Positions 56,362 to 64,000 of a stretch of 64,000 bases of DNA are shown here, one piece after another. Source of the stretch: Hawksworthiomyces lignivorus. Taxonomy: Eukaryota > Ascomycota > Sordariomycetes > Ophiostomatales > Ophiostomataceae. Both the position numbers and the translations under genes were made by a program. Under the pieces are notes generated by a model that was given only the letters and a program-made list of their open reading frames with translations, ran no database searches and was not told the DNA's origin. Within the stretch, counting starts at the first letter, position 1, and each line of letters starts with the position of its first letter. Location of the stretch: assembly GCA_002917075.1 (NCBI GenBank), contig NTMA01000035.1, forward strand, positions 1 to 64,000, in the 5' to 3' direction.

Positions 56362-57423
56362 CTAGGACCAGTGATAATCGGTACCGTGATTCACCCACAT
56401 ACCCGCCCGTTCATACGTACGCCACGGGAAGTGACTTGGAGCTGGCTGCTGTTCCAGACTGGAAGTAGTCGGCCGAGAATAGAAGTAGGTGGTGCCGTGG
56501 TTTATCCACATACCTGGCAGCTCGGGGGTGGGTGCTCTGTCTGGGGCTACACGCGCTGGCCGCCTTCTGGAGTGGAAGAACGACGAATGGGAAGAGAAAT
56601 AGTCGGTATTGTGGTTTACCCATACTCCTGGCGTCAACTGGAGTGCTTTCTTCGTCTGTAGGGATGCAAGCATGGCTCTATCCACTGTGGCACCAGAAAT
56701 TAACGATGCTATTAGTCGTGATTCTGGCCCCGTCCCCGACTCTGACTCCGAGCCTGGATCTGGTTCCCACAGTCTGGCGTGCTCTGGGAAGGTGAACATT
56801 GTCGCCCAGAATCGTCGAAATCTCTGCCTGTCCTCAGGCTCTGTAACATAGGATATCAACTGTGATATGAGTTTTTGCTCTTCCGTTAGATTTAGTCCTG
56901 ATAGCCCTGATAGTTCCTGCACAAATTCTACTTCAAGCTCCGCCTCAGGCTCCGCCTCAGCTTCAAACTCCAGTTCTGCCTCAAACCTCAGTTCGGCCAG
57001 AATATCCAGATCGGCCTCAGACCCCGGGTCCATCTCAGACTCCACGTCCATCTCAGACTCCAGTTCGGCCTCAGACTGCGGCTCCACCTCAGGCTCTGGC
57101 CCCGCAGCAGGCTCTGGCCTTGCTTCGGACTTCGGTTCTGTCATCAGCTCTTGTGGTTGGCAATGGTCCTCTGGGACAGATGTTTCTAGCACAGACATGT
57201 TAGCCTTCGGTTGTTGCCGTGCTTCATGCACCATAGGTCCCTGGTCATTAGATATTGGTCCTGCTTCTGGCACCGGCCGTAAGAGCGTAGATTGCCCGCC
57301 CGAGAAGGGGCCTGTCCCATTGTTTTCATGAGCCGCTCCCGCGCTCTCCCTGGACGGCGACGCATCCTTTGATTTTATAAATCGCCCAAGGCGGTTCTTC
57401 AAGGCGTTGCGAATAGACGGCAT
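56362..57423 (-). CDS. Acidic protein with three C-terminal W-[VI]-N-H-x-T-x-Y motifs
   Basis: Single exon, 353 aa, true ATG at 57423. Residues 1-25 are basic (RNALKNRLGRFIKSK), 90-165 are a low-complexity Glu/Ser/Pro/Ala stretch of short SEAELE-type repeats, and 170-220 look folded (LTEEQKLISQLISYVTEPEDR, then RFRRFWATMFTFPEHARLW). The C-terminus carries three copies of one 14-residue motif at 265-278 (PGVWVNHNTDYFSS), 303-316 (PGMWINHGTTYFYS) and 340-353 (AGMWVNHGTDYHWS), 38 and 37 residues apart and separated by Pro/Arg/Ser linkers. No signal peptide or enzyme motif is visible, and I do not recognise the family. Short aromatic/Asn/Gly motifs repeated at a protein end, near HET, kinase and ankyrin genes, recall fungal amyloid signalling motifs, but this motif matches none I know. 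Confidence 0.7.
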   Translation of the reverse strand: MPSIRNALKNRLGRFIKSKDASPSRESAGAAHENNGTGPFSGGQSTLLRPVPEAGPISNDQGPMVHEARQQPKANMSVLETSVPEDHCQPQELMTEPKSEARPEPAAGPEPEVEPQSEAELESEMDVESEMDPGSEADLDILAELRFEAELEFEAEAEPEAELEVEFVQELSGLSGLNLTEEQKLISQLISYVTEPEDRQRFRRFWATMFTFPEHARLWEPDPGSESESGTGPESRLIASLISGATVDRAMLASLQTKKALQLTPGVWVNHNTDYFSSHSSFFHSRRRPARVAPDRAPTPELPGMWINHGTTYFYSRPTTSSLEQQPAPSHFPWRTYERAGMWVNHGTDYHWS

Positions 57424-58084
57424 GGGGGGCTACTACATGTAGATCTTGGGTAATATCTTATCCAGAAACCGATAACACGCCTGCAAAGAATACCGATGTC
57501 CAGTGAGCGCTACCGTCCCAAGATCTGCTGTATGCTGATACATTCGCACAAAAAGAAACTTCAAGCCTTGCCTGTGTGCTCGTAAGATACTTAGGAACCC
57601 CTCTTGCTCATGGGGGGCTTACCGCGCTCGTGTGGTTTGATGCGTATTTTCAACCAATTATTAGAGAATCCGCAAAATGTATTGTAGGACGGGAAGATAC
57701 GAAGAATACGATTCGACTGTCCTTTTGAGTTAGATCAAATTGTCGCGTGAACTTACACTACGGCGCTTTATCCTACATAAGCTGGGCTGCTAGTACTTCT
57801 TAAAAGACGACCTTAGCTTCTGTACATGTCTGATAACTAATTAAGGTAGTCGGTTCTAGTCGCGCTGATAACGCTTGTAGTGATTTATTAGATGTTATTG
57901 GACTCTCGAGATTACACAACAACGACACAAAACATTATTAATGCCTCGCCGCCTTTCTCTGTCGCGGGTGATGGCACCACTTTTGGCGGCCTTTGCAGTG
58001 CATGATTTATCATCATAAAATGCTTTCTAGTATGTTTGTGGGCGTCTAGACTAGATGCAATCTATCAATTGTGTGAAATTATCC
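57424..58084. other. Intergenic spacer
   Basis: Promoter of the W-N-H motif gene (-) and 3' flank of the FAD oxidoreductase (-). AT-rich, no gene seen. Confidence 0.6.
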
Positions 58085-59615
58085 TTATAGACTGCTCGCG
58101 AGCTGGCTTGTAATCTTGTCTACTCTTTCTTTGGTGAATTGAAAGCACTCTGGAAGACCAGTAGAGGCCCATGGCTGACCTAAAACGAGCTTGGCCAGCC
58201 CAGGGGCGCAAGTGAAAATTTTTGCCATTCCTGTGACAAGTTTGTCAGAACCAATATAAAGAAATAGATCAAATAGCAATGATACGAACCATGGCCGTTA
58301 AATCCAGCACATATCCATTGTCCATTGAGACCGTCGATTGCACCGACTAATGGTACAGAATCTGGTGTCATTCCAATGATTCCAGTCCACACGTGGGATA
58401 ATCCTTCACCGTGCCGAAACCTGCTTTCGTCTTCGCTCGAAGAGATCAGTAGAAATTCACGGACTGCGCTTTGGGCCGTAGACTTGTCGTATTGTGTGTC
58501 GTCGAAGGTCAAGATACGGGCCATGTTTTCCGGGCTTCGATCTGAATCTACTCTTGTTCCAGACCCCCCAAGGACAACTGTGCCGTCATTAAGCGTATTC
58601 ACAGAGAAAAAGCTTCGGCTGCCGTATCTCAAAGCCATTGTATGCTTCATTGTGTTTTCACCAGAGAGTGATAAGGGCGGCACAAAGGCGTGGATTTGTC
58701 CCCTTCGGGGCGTAATGACTTTATGCAACTGGGGCAAAAGGAATGCTGCATAAGCGTTTGTGCAGTGGATGACTGACTCAGATGCGACGACTCCCCGTGG
58801 GGTATAAACATTCCATCTGAGCCCGGTCTCTACTAAACCGTCATATTTAGTAATCTTCAATGCAGGGCAGTGCGTCCAGAGCTTTCCACCCCTGCGAATG
58901 ACGTCGCTCAAAATCCACTGCGCCAGCTCTCCAGGATGGTTGGACGCAGCAGGGAATTCATATGCACAAAGAGCAGTAGGGACTCGCGTTCTAGCTATTG
59001 CTTCTTGCCCTTGGTAGAATTTGATACCGGAGACGTCACCACCAGCGGCTTTGTATGCCAGGAAGGCTTGGGCCAGATAGTCTGTACATTCCTGCGAAAG
59101 GCCGACTTCGAAGGTATTTGTGTACCTGAAATTGCACATGATATTGTTGGCTTTCACAAATTCTTTGACCTTAGCAAGAACAACCTTTTCATCTTCAATT
59201 ATCTTCTTAGCCTGTTCGGGTCCATGAATTGCAGCATAATCGAGAAACCCGCGAAAAGCATCTAAAAGTGTGCAAATGTACGGTTAAGCTAGATGCTATG
59301 AGATAGAAAGAATGTGAGAAGAAAAGAGGGTTGCTGCGTACCAGGTCTAATATGACCAGCGTTTCTGCCCGTAGCGCCGGCGACAGCTTCTTGAGCTTCG
59401 AGGATGAGGATATCGTCAGCCGCCACGCCTCCTTCGATTAGTTTCCAGGCCGTCAGAGCTCCCGAAATTCCAGATCCAATGACTAGGTACTTAACGGAAG
59501 CTGGAACTGAAACTACAGAATTTGAATGTAAGTAGGGAAAGCTCCGTGTCGTCCTGTGCCAATGCGACAGGCTAGAAGCAGCGGCCGGCAGTGATGGCGG
59601 CTCCATGATTAACAT
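58085..59615 (-). CDS. FAD-dependent oxidoreductase, DAO family
   Basis: Three exons: 59615-59342, 59261-58290 and 58230-58085; 463 aa. The introns are GTACGC...TTTTAG (80 nt) and GTTCGT...TCACAG (59 nt). The FAD Rossmann motif is YLVIGSGISGALTAW, followed by ILILEAQEAVAGATGRNAGHIRPG, the typical DAO-family second segment (GATGRN-GH). The C-terminal part has GIIGMTPDSVPLVGAI and ICAGFNGHGM, the usual late FAD contacts. Relatives oxidise the C-N bond of amino acids or secondary amines, giving an imine and H2O2. I start at ATG 59615; ATG 59606 (MEPPSL) is equally possible, and the TTG upstream is not a start. It precedes the 5-oxoprolinase-type gene on the same strand, with a 1-kb gap holding its own promoter. 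No clear mitochondrial or peroxisomal signal is visible. Confidence 0.92.
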
Positions 59616-60603
59616 CGGCAGTAAAAGTCCTCTCAAGCAGAGGCGCTTATCTTCTTGCTTAGAGATATGCTGGATCTGATCTCACGATGTAGATGAAATT
59701 GTCATTTCCTCTAAAAGTACGACGAACACCTTATAAGAACAGAATGCGCGGTGTGGCTCAATGGCCGATTATAGGGTGCCTGTTTCCAACTACCAGCCCA
59801 CTAACACGAATAACATAAATCCGGGTCCATTCCAATGTTTGATGGCGATTAAGCTCTCGCTTTGATTCCCACTCGACCTAACTGTAGAAAGAAGAGGCCG
59901 GAGTGGGGCCGCCATGTCGAGCGGAGAGGACCGCTCCAATCAGATTTACAATTTATGAACTACGTAGTTTTTGTACTTGGTAATAACAACACTGTTGCCT
60001 ACCTTCCACAGTCAATAACTATGAATGACATAATAGTTTAGATGATAGTTCCATTTAACCGATGTCCTCTTGGTGTCTTTTGAGGCTGTTTTCTTGTTTT
60101 GCTTGGAAGGTAGTCATTTTCAGCCGCCTTTCTCACGTCTTCGAATCGGTATCTGTGTTGTTCTACTTAGACTATTTAATATCGTCCATATTGTTTTTAA
60201 ACAGTATTTCCTGTTTAAGCAGAATATTATATAGAACAAGAAGCTGTTCTATCTAGACTACCAAGCGTAAAATAAAAGGCGAAAGAAGAGAAGAAACTCG
60301 GACTATTCAATACGTATTACACATATATGTACTGTCTAATTTTTGATGCGATACATCCCATCCTCGATTGCTCATGTCTATAGAATTTAATATACAAAAG
60401 GAGGGTTAGATTATTATTATCTGTAGTAAGGCATCACAGGGTTGACACAGCCAAGCACCACAAAACTAGCAAAACAGCCAACTCAGTACTATTTATAACC
60501 TATTTGTAATAAGACTAATACATAAAAATGAAATAATCATGTGCGGCGCATATAAATAGCAACTACCAAGGCTAGATTTATACCATTTGAAGCAGCCCTA
60601 GAA
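59616..60603. promoter_or_regulatory. Promoter region of the FAD oxidoreductase gene
   Basis: Contains the oxidoreductase promoter and the 3' flank of the oxoprolinase gene. A box-A-like TGGCTCAATGG at about 59754-59764 is present, but no tRNA fold follows. The left half is AT-rich. No gene seen. Confidence 0.5.
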
Positions 60604-63600
60604 CTAGTTCTCCATTTGAACCGCAGCAAACTGATGTAAGCTTCCGGTTGCCCTAACATGTGCCGTACTTAGCTTATCCAACGTTGTGCCAGAACTTGTA
60701 CCGTTAACCACGCCCTGTATTATGGAAGAATCCTCGTAATTCTTGTCCTCAAGCTTTGCAGGGCCCCAGCCACCACCTCCAGGTGTGTGCATTTGCATCT
60801 GCTCTCCCCGTTTGAGCGAGACGATGCCTTTCGCGCCGACGTTCACAGTCCGCATCTTGCCGCTGTAATGGCGGATCAATGCGAGGTTGAGCCCTGCTTT
60901 CCCAGGCTCGCCTCCCGCCATACCATACGGTCGGTATGAGCGCCTCTCAGTGTTCAGGGCAAACTTCATTGCGCACCGCGGTTCGAAAATGCGAATCACG
61001 CCATCTCCGCCATGGTGCAAACCTTCACCCCCTGAGCTTGGTCGCAGGCTAAACTGCCGTAGAAGCACCGGAATACGTTTTTCGAGTACCTCTAAATCCA
61101 TTACACGAGTGTTTGTCATGTGCTATCCATTCGCATTAGCAATAGCAGGATTATAAGGAAATTTTGACGGGTTGGGCAAATGTCTTACTGTGTGAACACC
61201 TGAGACACCATTCCAGGTGGGACCAGCACCACTGCCGCCACAAATAGATTCTCCATACATGAACGTATAACCAGCGAAAGGCTCCCCGGTCTTCGACACC
61301 TCTCCACCAAACATGGACATCGCATTCATCGTACCCTGGCTAGCCGCGCAAGCCTGGAATGCTCTCAAGACGACGTCTGTGACCCTGTTGGCCGCCGAAG
61401 AGTTGCCGGCGTAGACTGCGGACTCTGGGTCCGGTGAAATAACTGTACCCTCTGGAACCACTATATCAATTGGCGAGAGGCAACCCTGATTAAGTGGAAT
61501 ATCGTCATTGATGATGGATCGCATGACGTAGATGATGGCGGATCGCACAATACTAGGAGGACCATTCGTATTGTCATTCGTCTGGTACATGGTGCCTGTG
61601 AAATCAAATTTCGCACTGCCCGTCTCTGGGTCAATGGTGATTTTGAGGTGGATTTCTGTGCCATCATCCATCGAGTCGAACGCGACAAGTGGCTTTGGGT
61701 GAAGTTTCGCAATCTTCCTGAGATGCTTGCGGACTGCATTTTCTGCATTGTTTTGTATCGCTTCCATGTACTTTTGGACAACTTCCACACCATACTCTGC
61801 GAACAATTCCTTGATAAGAGTGCTGCCTCTTTGATTCGCCGCGATCTGAGCTTTCAGATCAGACAAGTTCTCGTCGATGCTATTTGACCCAGTGCAACCC
61901 GGAATCTTAGCCGGTTCCTCCACAAAGATACGTCGAACGCCTGTCATTCGTTCCCCTCGTTAGAAAACCTGACCTAGTTGTCAAAAAAGATGGCGTTCAA
62001 TGCGATGGGGTACTAACCATTTTCATCAAAGATTCCTTCGGAAACAAGTTTGAACGAATGGATGACGGCACCTTCTTCCTCGATACACGTAGAAAGAGGG
62101 TGGCCTGACATTCCTCCCAGCCCTCCAATATCACGATGATGCCCTCGTGCCGCAGTATAAAACAATATATTCTTGCCGGCTTCATCAAATACGGGGGTCA
62201 CTACAGTGAGATCTGGCAGATGCGTCCCGCCAGCCACTGGAAAATGAGGAGATGCGTTAAACATTCGTTGTATTACACTGCTCATGGAGACGGAAAATGA
62301 CTTACTGGGGCTGTTTGTAAGAAGCACATCACCAGGCTTGAGTTTTCCAGCATGTAGCGCATGCTGGTACTTGATGGCATGTTGCATGCTGCCCAAATGC
62401 ACCGGGATATGTGGTGCGTTGGCCACCAAGCCGCCATCAGGGCCGAAGATGGCACAGCTAAAATCCAAGCGTTCCCTGATATTCAGGCTCACACTGGTTT
62501 TCTGCAGCGTCAGGCCCATCTGCTCTGCGATGCTCATAAATCTGTGTCCAAAGATCGACAGCAAAATTGGGTCCACGACACTGTATGGTTGGCTTGTTTT
62601 CTTTTTGGCGCTACCGACTCGGATTAGAACTCTTCCTTCCATTGTAATCGCACTGGCGCCAGGAAGGACAAGGATGGTTTGTGTGTCATCCAATATAATA
62701 GCGGGACCCTACAGCTGGTTTTAGTAAACTGTCCGACTGTCTCTGGTGAATACTATTAATGCAGCTTACAGAGATAGAACGATTAAGGGGCAGGTCCTCA
62801 AGCTTGTAGACATAGGTAGAGACACGTCCAGTTTCCTGGAAATACACATTAGCGGTAGCGCACGCCAGTGACTTGTCGACTGGGACTAGGTGGGCGTCTG
62901 CGTGTGCCAGTTGTTCTGTGAGACCCTGGCTTTTAATTGCTAACAATGGATCAGCAGCAACACCACGCACGCGAATGTCATCAACAATGATCGGCCGTCC
63001 GGGAACGTCGAATGAAAACTCCGTGTTGTGTCGCTCAGAGAATGCAGCAATAAAGCTGCCATCCACAGGCTCCGGGATCATCAATGACGTGCCCGTTCCC
63101 TGGTATCGCAGGTTTAGATAGCGCTCATATCGAAGGTTAGACCCTTTGAATCCTTGCTCCATCAGCTTCTCGCGAGTTTTCTCCTCCAAAGCATCCAATC
63201 GGGTATGAAGCCTTGGCAAGGAGTCGTTGCCAAGCACCTCTGAGCTCGGTTCAAAGCTCTCGTGAACGACGTCTGCCAATGCCATGCCGTATGCCGAGAG
63301 GATTGACGAATATTTGTGTATTACGACCTCGTTAATGCCCAGGACACGTGCGACCGAACATGCATGTTGGCCCCCAGCTCCGCCAAATGCCGCAAGTCGG
63401 TGGCTTCGCGCATCATAGCCCTTGCCCTCTGTCAATGATCGAATAGGACGGCACATGGATTCGTCAGCAACGTTTAGGAATCTAAGAATCGTTAGTATCA
63501 TGTCTTGCCCAGTTTATGCGTCTTCGAATGCGTGAGTGGTATAAACGCACCCAATTGCCACCTGCTCAGGGGTAAGGTTGTTGCCTGTCTCCTTATTGAT

Positions 63601-64000
63601 AGCAGAAGCTAGCTGGTGAAACTTTTGGGCCACGATATCAGAGTCCAAGGGCATATCTTCAGACGGGCCAAATATTTTTGGAAAATATTCAGGTAGCAAT
63701 CGACCCAGGAATAAGTTGGCATCTGTAACGGTCAGAGGACCGCCTTTCCTGTAACAGGCAGGGCCAGGATGAGCTCCTGCGCTGTCCGGCCCGACGACAA
63801 ACAACCCGTTCTTCCAAAACAGAATCGATCCGCCACCCGAGGCAACAGTGTTAATATCTAGCTGGGGCGACTGGATTGTGATTCCTGCCGTAGTGGTTTC
63901 GAAAACATGCTCAAATTTCCCAGAGTAACGCGATACGTCGGTGCTAGTGCCGCCCATATCAAATCCAATTACGGGCTTGGCATCCATAGGATCATATGTA
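60604..64000 (-). CDS. 5-oxoprolinase / hydantoinase A+B protein (N-terminus outside window)
   Basis: Six exons are visible: 64000-63551, 63481-62770, 62708-62306, 62236-62018, 61940-61189 and 61122-60604. They encode the last ~1,017 residues of a protein usually near 1,280 aa. The visible HyuA part begins [24 protein letters not shown], with [15 protein letters not shown] and GGAGGQHAC. The HyuB part follows from about [21 protein letters not shown], with [60 protein letters not shown] (rebuilt across the last intron) and a Gly-rich TPGGGGWG near the end. This single-chain A+B layout is that of eukaryotic 5-oxoprolinase, which opens 5-oxoproline to glutamate using ATP in the glutathione cycle; a hydantoin substrate cannot be excluded. 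The frame is open to the edge. Confidence 0.93.

Noticed and set aside
59749..59890. Possible tRNA: GTGTGGCTCAATGG looks like box A, with GATTCCC farther on
   Set aside because: No acceptor or T-stem pairing could be drawn and the spacing to any box B is too long.

Overview
The window comes from a filamentous ascomycete (Pezizomycotina; probably a sordariomycete such as a member of Hypocreales, which is inference). The evidence is genes split by 50-120 nt GT-AG introns with CTAAC/CTGAC branch sites, several Zn2Cys6 regulators, a HET-domain protein, a Dal5-type MFS transporter, and long intergenic stretches with no sign of operons. Exon boundaries below were placed by hand from splice signals and frame continuity, and every multi-exon model given as complete sums to an intact frame.

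Layout. 1-5145: a 52+ nt poly-T tract, then gene-poor DNA ending in a pyrimidine-rich leader. 5146-7653: a low-complexity Ser-rich protein. 8.9-27.1 kb: a catabolic-looking block with an AlcR-spaced zinc-cluster regulator (-), a serine-beta-lactamase-type hydrolase (-) divergent from a Baeyer-Villiger monooxygenase (+), a second zinc-cluster regulator (-) divergent from a threonate/3-hydroxyisobutyrate dehydrogenase-type enzyme (+), a C11orf54/DUF1907 protein (-), and a Dal5-type permease (+). 28.2-34.0 kb: a secreted TAP-like peptidase and a hydantoinase-DUF917 fusion, both +. 34.7-37.3 kb: AT-rich DNA with a small possibly secreted protein and a regulator whose zinc cluster has lost three of six cysteines. 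37.9-39.7 kb: phosphoinositide-specific phospholipase C (-) with an 18-bp double-CACGTG palindrome upstream.

40.9-57.4 kb looks like a self/non-self recognition (heterokaryon-incompatibility-like) island. It holds a predicted N-module + protein kinase + HET fusion (-), a paralogous kinase (+), a broken ankyrin-repeat gene (-), and a protein ending in three copies of a G-[MV]-W-[VI]-N-H-x-T-x-Y motif (-). The kinase and HET parts of the fusion are joined by five consecutive introns separated by four 3-nt microexons, all in frame. I consider this the most unusual structure in the window. 58.1-64.0 kb: a DAO-type FAD oxidoreductase (-) and the C-terminal 1,017 residues of a 5-oxoprolinase (-), which runs off the right edge.

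How the genes may work together (inference): the BVMO could turn a ketone into an ester that the neighbouring hydrolase cleaves, with control from two CGG-N2-CCG sites between them. The dehydrogenase, permease, hydantoinase-type enzymes and DAO oxidoreductase suit uptake and breakdown of small carboxylates or amino-acid derivatives. No polyketide synthase or NRPS is present, so I do not call a secondary-metabolite cluster.
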